The notes: generated from the sequence alone by a model not told the origin. A stretch of 52,015 bases of DNA from an uncultured Verrucomicrobiota bacterium (GCA_903844265.1 CAIMTB010000629.1:1-52015); one strand, 5' to 3'; positions 39,199-48,816 are shown, counted from the first letter of the stretch. Program-made: numbers and translations.

Positions 39199-40464
39199 GT
39201 GCAGGTCGAAATCATCAACACCGGCTCCGAGCTCATGCTTGGCCGGGTCCTCAATACCCATCAGCAATGGCTCTGCCGTCGATTGGCCGACCACGGATAT
39301 CCCGTGTCCCGCCAGGTCGCGGTGCCCGATACCGGCCCCGCCATCCGGGATGCCGTTGCTGAAGGCCTTGTTCGATCCGACCTCGTCATCACGACCGGCG
39401 GACTCGGCCCCACCTCCGACGACATCACCCGCGATCTCGTCGCCTCAATGCTGGGCCGCCCCCTGCACGAGGACGCGGAGGCGCTTGCAAACATCCAACG
39501 CTTTTTTACCGCACGAAACCGCGCCATGCCGCAACGCGTCGCCATCCAGGCGCAGGTTCCAGCGGGTACCACGGTCCTTCAAAACGAGCACGGCACAGCC
39601 CCCGGCCTCGCCCTCCAGGTCGCGCCCGGCCAGTTCCGTGATTCGACATCCCTGCTCATCATGCTGCCGGGGCCCCCGCGCGAACTCCGACCGATGTTCG
39701 ACCGACAGGCCTTGCCGCTGATCTGCGAACGCCTGCCCGTCGCCGACGCCTTCCATTGCGTCACCTTGAAAACCTGCGGCATCGGCGAATCGATGGTCGA
39801 GGAACGCCTCGCACCGTCGCTCCCGCCGCTGCTGGAACGTGGACTCGAGATCGGCTACTGCGCCCGCACCGGTGAAGTCGATGTCCGGCTCACGGCCATC
39901 GGCGATTCCGGCGTGGACCTGATCCGCGAAGGCGAGGCCCTGGTACGCGCCGCGCTCGGGGATCACATCTTCGGGACGGGGGACGATTCGCTTGAGGCGG
40001 TGGTACTCCAGCTCGCCCGCGAGAGGAACGCCACGCTCAGCGTCGCCGAATCCTGCACCGGCGGTTACCTCGCGAACCGGATCACCAACGTTCCCGGCGC
40101 CTCGGCCGTTCTCTGGGGCGGATGGATCGTGTACGACAACGCCGCAAAGGAACGGCAACTCGGGGTGGATCCCGCCACCCTCGCCGAGCACGGCGCCGTC
40201 AGTGAACATTGTGCGCGCGAACTCGCGGAAGGCGCCCTGGCCCGTTCCGGCACAACCCACTCGCTGGCGGTGACCGGCATCGCCGGCCCGTCCGGCGGCA
40301 CGCCTGAAAAGCCGGTCGGCACCGTCTTCATCGCGCTTGCCTCGGTTGCGAAACCCACCCTGCTCAGGCGACAACTGAACCCCTTCGACCGCGAGACGTT
40401 CAAGTACGTCACCTCGCAGCAAGCCCTCGAGATGCTGCGTTGCCGGCTGCTCACCGGAAAATAA
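39199..40464 (+). CDS. cinA: CinA family protein (competence/damage-inducible, NMN amidase domain)
   Basis: A 421-residue two-domain protein from GTG 39199. The N-terminal MoCF-type domain has INTGSELMLGRVLNTH and TTGGLGPTSDDITRD. The C-terminal CinA domain has VAESCTGGYLANRIT and VTGIAGPSGGTPEKPVGTVF, the nicotinamide-mononucleotide deamidase signature. Roles in NAD recycling are known for the family. It follows asd by 74 bp and may share its transcript. TAACCT sits 8 nt before the GTG. Confidence 0.95.
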   Translation: MQVEIINTGSELMLGRVLNTHQQWLCRRLADHGYPVSRQVAVPDTGPAIRDAVAEGLVRSDLVITTGGLGPTSDDITRDLVASMLGRPLHEDAEALANIQRFFTARNRAMPQRVAIQAQVPAGTTVLQNEHGTAPGLALQVAPGQFRDSTSLLIMLPGPPRELRPMFDRQALPLICERLPVADAFHCVTLKTCGIGESMVEERLAPSLPPLLERGLEIGYCARTGEVDVRLTAIGDSGVDLIREGEALVRAALGDHIFGTGDDSLEAVVLQLARERNATLSVAESCTGGYLANRITNVPGASAVLWGGWIVYDNAAKERQLGVDPATLAEHGAVSEHCARELAEGALARSGTTHSLAVTGIAGPSGGTPEKPVGTVFIALASVAKPTLLRRQLNPFDRETFKYVTSQQALEMLRCRLLTGK

Positions 40465-40555
40465 GAAGAATTCGGGGCATTGCGCGGGGCGACGACGCTC
40501 CCGTGCGCCCGACTCCGGCAGGACGTCGGAATTCTGCCGGCAACACGGCACCTCC

Positions 40556-40591
40556 CGAAAAACGAAAGACCCGCGGGAATCCCCGCGGGCC
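40556..40591 (-). terminator. Terminator downstream of the ferredoxin gene
   Basis: The perfect 8-bp stem CCCGCGGG/CCCGCGGG with an AATC loop is followed on the minus strand by TCTTTCGTTTTT. It lies between the convergent cinA and ferredoxin genes and may serve both. Confidence 0.75.
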
Positions 40592-40635
40592 TTCGATGAA
40601 ATATTCAACAAATCCAGGACGCGGCCACGCCGCCA

Positions 40636-40875
40636 CTAGGACTGGGGGCCGTCATCACCGATCGCCTCGACAGGGCAGCCTTCCTGGGCCTCCTTGCACT
40701 GGGCGTGTTCCTCAGGGGTCTCCGCCTGCTTGAAGACGTAGGAATAGCCACCGTCGTCGTTGCGCATGAAATTCTTCGGGGCTGTCTCACGGCACAGGTC
40801 ACAATCAATGCACTGATTGTCGACGTAAAACTTGCCGCCCTTGTTCTCCGAGTACTTGTTTGCGATGTCTGCCAT
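40636..40875 (-). CDS. Ferredoxin, single [4Fe-4S] type
   Basis: A 79-residue acidic electron carrier. Cluster ligands are Cys22, Cys25, Cys28 (CIDCDLC) and Cys67 in GCPVEAI; Cys60 is additional. The arrangement is that of monocluster [4Fe-4S] ferredoxins used with cytochrome P450 or other redox partners. No redox partner gene lies beside it. It has its own terminator. Confidence 0.95.
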   Translation of the reverse strand: MADIANKYSENKGGKFYVDNQCIDCDLCRETAPKNFMRNDDGGYSYVFKQAETPEEHAQCKEAQEGCPVEAIGDDGPQS

Positions 40876-41071
40876 AGGTCAGAAACGTTCGGGGGACGGT
40901 GGCGACCGGGGGTGCCGATTTCAAGCCCGAATCCCTCCTCAACCCATTTCTTCATCCCGCATTCCGGACCCGGGACTTTCATGATCCCCGATTCACGTCC
41001 GACAGGCTTGCCTTCACGCCCTCCGACTGTTTGAAAGAGACACCTCCACAGCGCACGTCCGTCCCGCAGCC

Positions 41072-44038
41072 ATGCATCCTCCAGCAAGCTCCACTCCCGG
41101 CCGCCACGTCTTCGTCCCGTGGTTTCTCCTCCTCTGTCTCGCCACGCTTCCAACTGCCGCGGCCCTGCCCCCCACCGAGGTTCCCACGCTCCAGTTCACG
41201 AACGCTTTCTTTCCAGGCATCACCTACCAGGCATCGATCCCAACTCCCGGATCCATCCTCGGGTTTCCCACCGCAGACCGCGCCGCCACGTCCCTCGAAA
41301 TCGAGCGCTGCCTCCGTGTCTGGACCAACGCCGCCCCCGACCGGGCCCGCCTCGTCGAATACGCGCGGACCCACGAGAATCGTCCCCTCCACTATCTCGT
41401 GCTCGCCTCGCCCGCGAACCTCGCCCGGCTCGACGATGTCAGCGCCGACCTCGCGAAGCTCGCCGACCCGCGGTCGATCTCCGAGCCCGACGCAGCCCGA
41501 CTCATCGAGCGCGTCCCCGGCGTTGTCTGGCTCGGCCACACCATCCACGGCGATGAAACCGAAGGCTCCGACGCCGCGCTGGTGATCATCCACCATCTCC
41601 TCGCTGCGCAGGATCCGTCGGTGACGAAACTGTTCGAGAACCTGGTCGTCATCGTCGATCCGTTGATGAACCCGGACGGTCGCGACCGCTTCCTGAAGAT
41701 GATCGCCGAACACCGGGGGACCTCGCCCAACCTCGACGACCAATCGCTGCTTCATTCCGGCTACTGGCCCTGGGGCCGTGGCAACCATTACCTCTTCGAT
41801 CTCAACCGCGACCTGCTCTTCGCTGAACAGCCCGAAAGCCGGGGTCGCATCCGCGAAATCTCACGGTGGAACCCCATCGTCCTGATCGACGCCCACGGCA
41901 TGGGCGCCCAGGACACCCACCTGTTCTCCCCTCCACGCGAACCCATCAACCCCAATATCCCCACCCACCGCCGCACCTGGTCCCAGGTCTTCGCCTCGGA
42001 ACAGGCCACCGCCTTCGACCGACGCGGGCTGGCCTATTACACCGGCGAATGGAACGAGGACTGGTACCCCGGCTACACCGACGGCTGGGCCTGCTACCGC
42101 GGCGCCATCGGCATCCTCTACGAACAGGCCCGCATCGCCGCCGACGGAGTCCGCCGACCCGAGGGCCGCATCCTCAGCTACCGCGAATCCGTCCTCCACC
42201 ACGTGGTCGGCGCAATGGCCAATCTCGGGACCGCCTCCGCCAACGCACGCAGTCTCCTCACCGGATTTCATGCGACCCGGCGCGACGCCGTCGATCCGCA
42301 GGGACGCTACGCCCAGCGCACTTTCGCGATCCCACCCTCGGCCAATCTCTCACGCTGGCGCGACTTCGCCGCGCTCCTCCAGCTTCAGGGATTCGAGGTC
42401 TACACCAACACCACGGGGTTGACGTCCACCAACGCCTCCGACCAGCTCGGCGAGGCCCTCAAGGAGCTCCAACTCCCACCCGGCACCCTCCTCGTCCCCA
42501 ACCGCCAACCCCTCGCCCACCTCCTCGCCGCGTTCCTCGACTTCGATCCCAGGATGCCCACGACATCGGTCCAGGAAGAACGCCGCGAACTCCTGCAGCG
42601 CGGCACAAGCCGCATCTACGACATCACCGCATGGAACCTCTCCATGGCCTACGGCCTCCCCGCATTCCTGCTCCCCACCGACCTCCCCCAGGACTCCCGT
42701 CCCTACACCGCCACCACGGGACAAACCCCGGCCACCGCCCCCCCGAACCCGGTCGCCTGGGTGTTCGATGGTGCCGATGACCAAAGTCCCGCCGCCGCCG
42801 CCCGCCTGCTCGAACGCGGCGTCCAGGTCCGCGTCGCCGAGAAAAGCTTCACCTTCGACGGCCACGATTTCGCCCGCGGCTCCATCCTCGTCACCCGCCT
42901 CGACAACCGCACTTTCACCGGCGATCTGACCGCCCAGATCGCCCGCACCGCCAGCGAACTCGACCTCGCCGCCCTTGCCGTCGCCTCAGGCCTCGGCCCC
43001 GGCGATCTCCCAGACCTCGGCGGCGGTTACTTCCACCGGCTCGAACCCCCTCGCATCGCCACGCTCGGCCGCGACGGCGCGAATTGCACCGACTACGGAT
43101 CGATCTGGTTCACCCTCGATCAACGGCTCGGCATCCGACACTCCCAACTCGACGCGACGCGTGGCACCGACTTCGCCCGATATAATGTGATCATCGTCCC
43201 CGAACGCTCGAGCGCCGACCCCTCGACCCTCGCGGGCCCGCTCAAGGAATGGGTCCAGGCCGGTGGCACACTCGTCGTCATAGGCTCCTCCACCGCCCCG
43301 TTCATCAACGAAAAAGCCGATTTCTCAAAGGTTCGAGCCCTCTCCGATGTCCTCGGAAAACTCCCCGACTACGAATTGGCCGTGCTCCGCGAATGGCAGG
43401 GCCGCGCCTCCATCTCCCCAGACCCCACCAACGTCTGGACCCATGTCCCGCCCACTCGACTCGAGTATCCCTGGCAGGTCGTCGATGGGCCGCACCCGGA
43501 TGAAAAGGAACTCAAGAAACGCGACGCCTGGCAGTCGTTGTTCATGCCCGAGGGCTCGTTCTTCGCCACCCGCATCGACACCAACCACTGGCTCACCGCC
43601 GGCTGCCCCGAACCCCTCCCCGTCCTCGCCGGTCGCAACCCCATCCTCATGGCCGCCGACTCTGTCGAAGCCCCCATCCGCTTCGGCCTCCTCACACCCG
43701 CCCCCAACAACACCCCCGCACTCCCCAAAATCGACCCGAAAGACCCGAAGGATTCCAAGGATTCCAAGGATTCCAAGGAACCGCCCCGGTTGGGATGGAG
43801 CGCCCTTCCCCCGGGCACTCGGATGCAGCTTCGCATGAGCGGGTTGGTGTGGCCCGAAGCCACGCATCGGTACGCGAACTCCGCGTGGGTCACCCGCGAA
43901 TCCCTTGGTCGCGGACAGGTGATTCTCTTCGCGTCCCCGCCCACGTTCCGAGCCGGCTCCCGAGGAACCACGCGCGTCTTTCTCAACGCCGTCGTGCTCG
44001 GCCCGGGACTCGGTGCCAATACCCCGATCCACCCCTGA
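41072..44038 (+). CDS. M14 family zinc carboxypeptidase, secreted
   Basis: A 988-residue exported protein with a signal peptide (VPWFLLLCLATLPTAAA). The peptidase domain (about 50-390) has the zinc motif HTIHGDETEG (HxxE), the NPDGRDRF segment, the third ligand in DAHGMG, and a likely catalytic Glu in IGILYEQA. The remaining 600 residues form beta-rich and GATase-like modules, typical of large PVC M14 proteins. Near residues 888-902 a repeated Asp-Pro/Ser-Lys tract is encoded by five tandem 9-bp units. Probably acts on peptides or peptidoglycan fragments outside the cytoplasm. It precedes the DUF6807 gene by 59 bp. Confidence 0.92.
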   Translation: MHPPASSTPGRHVFVPWFLLLCLATLPTAAALPPTEVPTLQFTNAFFPGITYQASIPTPGSILGFPTADRAATSLEIERCLRVWTNAAPDRARLVEYARTHENRPLHYLVLASPANLARLDDVSADLAKLADPRSISEPDAARLIERVPGVVWLGHTIHGDETEGSDAALVIIHHLLAAQDPSVTKLFENLVVIVDPLMNPDGRDRFLKMIAEHRGTSPNLDDQSLLHSGYWPWGRGNHYLFDLNRDLLFAEQPESRGRIREISRWNPIVLIDAHGMGAQDTHLFSPPREPINPNIPTHRRTWSQVFASEQATAFDRRGLAYYTGEWNEDWYPGYTDGWACYRGAIGILYEQARIAADGVRRPEGRILSYRESVLHHVVGAMANLGTASANARSLLTGFHATRRDAVDPQGRYAQRTFAIPPSANLSRWRDFAALLQLQGFEVYTNTTGLTSTNASDQLGEALKELQLPPGTLLVPNRQPLAHLLAAFLDFDPRMPTTSVQEERRELLQRGTSRIYDITAWNLSMAYGLPAFLLPTDLPQDSRPYTATTGQTPATAPPNPVAWVFDGADDQSPAAAARLLERGVQVRVAEKSFTFDGHDFARGSILVTRLDNRTFTGDLTAQIARTASELDLAALAVASGLGPGDLPDLGGGYFHRLEPPRIATLGRDGANCTDYGSIWFTLDQRLGIRHSQLDATRGTDFARYNVIIVPERSSADPSTLAGPLKEWVQAGGTLVVIGSSTAPFINEKADFSKVRALSDVLGKLPDYELAVLREWQGRASISPDPTNVWTHVPPTRLEYPWQVVDGPHPDEKELKKRDAWQSLFMPEGSFFATRIDTNHWLTAGCPEPLPVLAGRNPILMAADSVEAPIRFGLLTPAPNNTPALPKIDPKDPKDSKDSKDSKEPPRLGWSALPPGTRMQLRMSGLVWPEATHRYANSAWVTRESLGRGQVILFASPPTFRAGSRGTTRVFLNAVVLGPGLGANTPIHP
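43733..43777 (+). repeat. Five 9-bp tandem units within the M14 gene
   Basis: Two GACCCGAA(A/G) units followed by three identical GATTCCAAG units encode DPK-DPK-DSK-DSK-DSK in the C-terminal linker of the peptidase. The identical last three units suggest recent slippage. Confidence 0.85.
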
Positions 44039-44097
44039 CCCAGGTTCCGCCCCAGAACTCTCGCCATCGCCACATCCGCCGGCTTCATTGGCTGCCC

Positions 44098-45141
44098 GTG
44101 AAGCCCGCCTCAGGTCATCGCCCCTCCGTGCCACGACGGCTCGCATTCCTCGCCGCACTCCTCTTCACCGGCTGCCACTCGCTCGCCCCAGTGAGCCGCA
44201 TGCACGTGCGCGAGGATCCCGACACCGGCCTCGCACAGATCTTCGACAGGTTCACACCCGTCCTCACCTACCAGCACGGCACCAACGCGCCAGGCCCGGT
44301 GCTCGACCGCATCCACCCCGACAACCGGAAATACGCCATCGCGCGTTCCGATTACCTGCACCCCCTCTTCGGACCCGAAGGCGAATCGCTCACCCGCGAC
44401 TGGTCCATCGATCATCCGCATCATCGCGGCATCTACTGGGCCTGGCCCGAGGTCGATTGCGCCGGCGTGCGAGGCGATCTGCATGCGCTTCAGCGCATAT
44501 TCGCGAATCCCATCGGGACGATCCAAGCAATCGACGGATCCGAGCGCGCCGAAATGATCGCCGAAAGCGTGTGGGTCCTCGACCATCCGGTCGGCGGCAC
44601 GAACGTCTCTCCTCACGCGCCGGTCCTTCTGGAAAGAGTTCTGATCCGCGCCTCAACACCTGACCCGGACACCCGGGGCCGCGCGGTCGACCTCTTCCTG
44701 CGATTCCAATCCCTTGGCGAAACCGTCGTCATCGCCCGACGCGAGACCGACAAATACGGCGGCCTGAACATCCGGCTGGCGCCGATCCGCAACCAGATCC
44801 TGCGCCCGCACACCGATCCGGCCGGGACAGCGCACCCCGCGGCCTGGGCCCAGATCAGCGGCATCTTCGAGGGCGCAACGAAACCCGCGACGCTGGTGAT
44901 TCTCCAACATTCGCAGAATCCCCAGTATCCCGGCGACTGGGTCCAATACCCCGACCTCAACTGGCTCCAACCCACCTTCCCCGCGGCGCACGCCCGCTAC
45001 ACCATCGACCCTTCCCATCCGCTCACGCTGGCCTACCGCTTCTGGATCCGGCCCGGGGACGCGGTCACGGACGACGATGCGCGCAGGCTGTGGGAGGATT
45101 TCCAGCGCGTCCGAATCCCTCGTTCCCTCCAGAAACCATGA
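44098..45141 (+). CDS. DUF6807 (PmoA-like) lipoprotein
   Basis: A 347-residue exported protein starting at GTG 44098. The lipoprotein signal ends LLFTGC with the lipid-bearing Cys at 26. The DUF6807 part has RDYLHPLFGPEGE-like sequence (SDYLHPLFGPEG), SIDHPHHRGIYWAW and the end region LAYRFWIRPGD. These proteins are common in Planctomycetota and Verrucomicrobiota next to Gfo/Idh genes and are thought to act in carbohydrate breakdown, but no reaction is established. Its TGA overlaps the ATG of the following oxidoreductase gene. Confidence 0.9.
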   Translation: MKPASGHRPSVPRRLAFLAALLFTGCHSLAPVSRMHVREDPDTGLAQIFDRFTPVLTYQHGTNAPGPVLDRIHPDNRKYAIARSDYLHPLFGPEGESLTRDWSIDHPHHRGIYWAWPEVDCAGVRGDLHALQRIFANPIGTIQAIDGSERAEMIAESVWVLDHPVGGTNVSPHAPVLLERVLIRASTPDPDTRGRAVDLFLRFQSLGETVVIARRETDKYGGLNIRLAPIRNQILRPHTDPAGTAHPAAWAQISGIFEGATKPATLVILQHSQNPQYPGDWVQYPDLNWLQPTFPAAHARYTIDPSHPLTLAYRFWIRPGDAVTDDDARRLWEDFQRVRIPRSLQKP

Positions 45142-46469
45142 ACCCACCGACCTCACGCCGCACCTTCGTCACCACCGCCGCCGCCGCGACGCTCGGTGTC
45201 CGGAACCTCGCGGCCGCCACCCGCCCCGACGTCGCGCGACGCGCGCCCCCGAGCGAACGCATCCGGCTCGCCCTGATCGGCGCCAACGGCATGGGCCGCG
45301 CCAACCTCGCGAACTGCTCAAACCAGCCCGACGTCGTCGTCGCCGCCATCTGCGACGTCTCGAAGCAGCGCCGCGAAGAAGTCGCCGCACAATTCCCCGG
45401 GACGGCCCGCGCCCACGCGGATTTCAGGGAGGTGCTCGACCGCCCGGACATCGATGCCGTGATCATCGCCACGCCGCCGCATTGGCACGCCGCCATCGCC
45501 GTCGCCGCCGCCCAGGCAGGGAAGGATGTCTACCTGCAGAAACCGATGACGCTGTACCCGGACGAAACCCTCGCTGTCCGGAACGCCTTCCGCCGTCATC
45601 AAGTCATCAGCCAGGTCGGCACCCAGATCCACGCCAGCGAAAATTATCGGCGGGTCGTCGAATGGATCCGCTCCGGTCGCCTCGGGCCCGTCAACGTCGT
45701 GCGCACGTTCAACGTGATGAACCAGGGTCCCGACGGCATCGGCCGATCGTCCACCTCGACACCGCCGCCCGGTGTTGATTGGGAGATGTGGCTCGGCCCC
45801 GCCCCAGCCCGGCCGTTCAACGAGCTGCTGTTCCGCGATGCCTACAACCATTGTTCCTTCTGGGATTACTCGGGCGGTTGGACCCCGGGGATGGCGCCGC
45901 ACATCGTGGACCTACCGATCTGGGCTCTCGACCTCGGGGTTCCGCTGGTGACACACAGCACCGGGGGCCGTTTCGTGGTGAAGGACGATGGCGATGCGCC
46001 CGACACCCAGGAAGTGGTCTGGCAGTATCCGGCAACGACCATGACCTGGTCGATGAACACCGTGAACAGCTTCGGCTTCGACTTCGGCCGAGGCAATCGC
46101 GACCGTCGGCTCGGGATCTATTTCCATGCCCTCCGGGGCACGCTGTTCACCGGCTATGACCACCACGAAATCATCGCCGAGGGCGACCTGCTGAAGGATC
46201 TGTCGCCACCGCCGAAATCGCTGCCACCTTCCCCGGGCCACGAGCGGGAGTGGCTCGACTGCGTCAAGTCAAGGCGCGCGCCGAGTTGCTGCGTGGACTA
46301 CCACTGGCGGGTCGATCTCGCCCTGACCCTCGCGAACCTTTCGTACAAGCTCGGTCGCAGCATCCGGTTCGACCCGAAGACGGAGAAGATCGTGGGAGAT
46401 TCCGAGGCCAGGCGAAGGGCGCGGCCGGAGTACCGCCGACCCTGGCGTTTCCCGTCTGAATATCTCTAA
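45138..46469 (+). CDS. Gfo/Idh/MocA family oxidoreductase, TAT-exported
   Basis: A 443-residue oxidoreductase with a twin-arginine signal (SRRTFVTTAAAATLGV), so it is probably folded with its cofactor before export. The Rossmann motif is LALIGANGMGRANL, and the catalytic region reads YLQKPMTL, giving QKP where cytosolic members have EKP. The C-terminal domain shows WTPGMAPHIVDLPIWAL. The pairing with DUF6807 and the ATGA overlap point to one pathway on an extracytoplasmic sugar substrate. An inverted repeat follows the stop codon. Confidence 0.95.
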   Translation: MNPPTSRRTFVTTAAAATLGVRNLAAATRPDVARRAPPSERIRLALIGANGMGRANLANCSNQPDVVVAAICDVSKQRREEVAAQFPGTARAHADFREVLDRPDIDAVIIATPPHWHAAIAVAAAQAGKDVYLQKPMTLYPDETLAVRNAFRRHQVISQVGTQIHASENYRRVVEWIRSGRLGPVNVVRTFNVMNQGPDGIGRSSTSTPPPGVDWEMWLGPAPARPFNELLFRDAYNHCSFWDYSGGWTPGMAPHIVDLPIWALDLGVPLVTHSTGGRFVVKDDGDAPDTQEVVWQYPATTMTWSMNTVNSFGFDFGRGNRDRRLGIYFHALRGTLFTGYDHHEIIAEGDLLKDLSPPPKSLPPSPGHEREWLDCVKSRRAPSCCVDYHWRVDLALTLANLSYKLGRSIRFDPKTEKIVGDSEARRRARPEYRRPWRFPSEYL

Positions 46470-46484
46470 CCCGTCAAGAAAACC

Positions 46485-46558
46485 GTAGCAGCCGACGTCA
46501 GGAGACTCCAATTCGATCCAAACACCAACGAACGGAGCCTCCTCACGTCGGCTGCTAC
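46485..46558. repeat. 74-bp inverted repeat with 25-nt arms
   Basis: The left arm begins GTAGCAGCCGACGTCAGGAG and the right arm ends CACGTCGGCTGCTAC; the arms match in 23 of 25 positions. It lies between convergent genes, 15 bp after the oxidoreductase stop, and could end both transcripts. A separate repeat family from the others. Confidence 0.85.
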
Positions 46559-46575
46559 GACGGACAGGGCGGAGG

Positions 46576-47220
46576 TCACTGTCCGTTCACGCCCGTGACA
46601 CAGCTCCAGAGGAAGCGGATGACACGGCGGAGAACAGGCTGCAGCTCGTCGGTGGGCTGCAGGTCCGGAACCGCCGGACCGACCACCTGGGGAAAGCGGA
46701 TCTTCGAACGGACGAGGAGCGTGCCCAGGCAGAGATCGGCGAGGGGGAACACCACGTTGAAGTTCTTGTGCATGTACCGGTGGTGCAGGATGTGGTGGCC
46801 GTTCAACCGGAAGAAGATTCCGGACCGCTCCAGCGAACGCCTGCGGGGAAGGTGCATGCACCAGTGCAGATACTCGTAGGTGCCGTAATACACGGCGAAC
46901 GTCGCCGAGGCACCCGCCAGAAGGGCCCAGTGACCCGAGATCCAAGCCCAGGCGACGAACGGCACGCAGCACAGGAACACCAGCACCGGACCGTTCCACC
47001 ACGCCATCGGGATGGTCTCCTTGTCCTTCTCGTCCAGCAGATGATACGACGCATCCGCCCGGAAAATCTGGTGATGCACGAGGGCATGAGTCCGAAACGC
47101 ATACTCCATCGGCCCCAGCGGGCGGTGCATCAGGAACTTGTGGACCGTCCATTCGAAGAAGGACGCAAACACAACGGCAGGGATGACCGCCAACGCGGCC
47201 CAGTACAGGAATTCGATCAT
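46576..47220 (-). CDS. Fatty acid hydroxylase / sterol desaturase superfamily membrane protein
   Basis: A 214-residue membrane protein with about four helices and the His clusters of diiron hydroxylases: HKFLMH, HALVHH, HWCMH and HHILHHRYMH. The ATG at 47218-47220 directly precedes the first helix; the longer frame upstream reads through repeat DNA. Substrate could be a lipid or carotenoid; sequence does not decide. Convergent with the Gfo/Idh gene. Confidence 0.9.
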   Translation of the reverse strand: MIEFLYWAALAVIPAVVFASFFEWTVHKFLMHRPLGPMEYAFRTHALVHHQIFRADASYHLLDEKDKETIPMAWWNGPVLVFLCCVPFVAWAWISGHWALLAGASATFAVYYGTYEYLHWCMHLPRRRSLERSGIFFRLNGHHILHHRYMHKNFNVVFPLADLCLGTLLVRSKIRFPQVVGPAVPDLQPTDELQPVLRRVIRFLWSCVTGVNGQ

Positions 47221-47350
47221 TGCTTGAGATATGGGAACCGCCGAAACTCGAGGACCGGCAGCGCGGGGAACGTACAGGCTCACCCGGGCTTCACGCAATC
47301 GATCATTTTGGATGAGGCGCGAGCGCTGTGACGCACAGGTTGTGGACGGC

Positions 47351-47518
47351 AGGGCGCGCACTCCGCTGCGCGCCGTCCTTGCGGACACACCCAAGCACGG
47401 CGCCCTCGGATAGGCCGCCGCACCACCGACAACGGGGAAATGCACTGCGCACTCCGCTGCGCCATCGGGTGACAACGAACGCGCGGCGGGCAAGGGACTG
47501 CCCGCCCTACCTCCTGAC
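47351..47518 (+). repeat. Dispersed modular palindromic repeat, copy E (composite)
   Basis: Most complete copy. It carries in order GGGCGCGCACTCCGCTGCGC, the GGCGCCCTCGGATAGGCCGCC module, a second CTGCGCACTCCGCTGCGCC, ATCGGGTGACAACGA and GGCGGGCA...TGCCCGCC with CTACCTCCTGAC. It joins modules found separately in the other copies. It fills the 321-bp gap (47221-47541) between the hydroxylase and aminotransferase genes, which holds no other feature. Confidence 0.85.
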
Positions 47519-47541
47519 TATGGCGAAACTGGCGGCGCCGA

Positions 47542-48717
47542 TCAGTGCTTCAGGCCGCGCACAAACTTGTCCAAGCGGTCCAGGCCCTTCTCGATGTTCG
47601 CGAGGCTCGTTGCATAACTGATCCGCAGGTAGTCGTCCGCGCCGAACGCAACGCCCGGCACCGCCGCCACCTTCTCCTGCTCCAGCAGTCTCGCGCAGAA
47701 ATCCGCGCTCTTCAGGCCTGTCCCGCTGATGTTCGGGAAAAGGTAGAATGCGCCCTTGCTGTTCACGCAGCTGATGCCGGGAATGCTGTTCAACTTCTGC
47801 CACGCGTACGATCGCCGGCGCGCATACTCGGCCAGCCATCGGGGCAGGTGCTCCTGCGATCCCGTCAACGCCGCCACGGCGCCCTTCTGCGCGAAGCTGG
47901 TCGGGTTGCTCGTGCTATGGCTCTGCAACGCGTCGATCGCCTTCGCGATCGGCTCCGGCGCCGCCAGGAATCCAAGCCTCCAACCCGTCATGCTCCAGGC
48001 CTTCGCGAACCCATGCACAATCACGGTGTGCTCCTGGTACTCCGGTCCAAAACTCGCGACGGACTTGTGCACCGCACCGTCATAGAGCAGGTGCTCGTAG
48101 ATCTCGTCGCTCATGATCAACAGCCCCTTCTCGATGCAGACATCGCCCAGGGCCTTGATCTCTTCCGGCGTGTAGACGCTTCCCGTCGGGTTGCTCGGCG
48201 AATTCAACACGAACAACCGCGACTTCGGCGTGATCGCCGCCCGCAACTGATCCGGCGTGACCTTGAACTCCGTCCTGTCCGTGGTCTCGAGCACCACCGG
48301 CGTCGCCCCCGCCAGCTTCACCATCTCGGGGTAGCTCAACCAGTACGGCGACGGGATCAGCACCTCGTCCCCTTCCTGGCAGGTCGCCAGGATGACGTTG
48401 AAACACGAATGCTTGCCGCCGCACGACACGATCACCTGGCTCGGCTTGTAGGTCAGCCCGTTCTCGCGCTTCAACTTGTCCGCAATGGCCTGCCGCAACT
48501 CCGGGATGCCGCTCGACGGCGTGTACTTCGTGAACCCCGCAGCCAACGCGTCGGCCGCCGCTTTCTTGATGTGCTCCGGCGTGTCGAAATCAGGCTCACC
48601 AGCACCGAATCCAACCACGTCCTCGCCCGCGGCCTTCATGGCCTTGGCCTTGGAATCGATCGCGAGGGTCAGTGACGGCGACAGGGATGCAGCGCGGCGC
48701 GCAATGGGATGGTTCAT
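47542..48717 (-). CDS. Pyridoxal-phosphate-dependent aminotransferase (class I, AspC-like)
   Basis: A 391-residue enzyme, normal length for the aspartate aminotransferase group. The PLP lysine is Lys239 in VHGFAKAWSMTGWRLGF; the residue before it is Ala where most members have Ser. Other landmarks are GAGEPDFDTP, YTPSSGIPELR, LNSPSNPTG, MSDEIYEHL and LRISYATS. It probably transfers amino groups from aspartate, but specificity is uncertain. It starts from ATG 48717 with no neighbour in the same operon visible. Confidence 0.96.
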   Translation of the reverse strand: MNHPIARRAASLSPSLTLAIDSKAKAMKAAGEDVVGFGAGEPDFDTPEHIKKAAADALAAGFTKYTPSSGIPELRQAIADKLKRENGLTYKPSQVIVSCGGKHSCFNVILATCQEGDEVLIPSPYWLSYPEMVKLAGATPVVLETTDRTEFKVTPDQLRAAITPKSRLFVLNSPSNPTGSVYTPEEIKALGDVCIEKGLLIMSDEIYEHLLYDGAVHKSVASFGPEYQEHTVIVHGFAKAWSMTGWRLGFLAAPEPIAKAIDALQSHSTSNPTSFAQKGAVAALTGSQEHLPRWLAEYARRRSYAWQKLNSIPGISCVNSKGAFYLFPNISGTGLKSADFCARLLEQEKVAAVPGVAFGADDYLRISYATSLANIEKGLDRLDKFVRGLKH

Positions 48718-48816
48718 TTCCGTTCAGGTTCGAAAACTGACGGGCGAGGTTAGGGGCCGCCCGGGCCATCGCAAGGCCGTTGTGAAACCAGCAGCCCGCC
48801 TAACATTCGCCATCAA

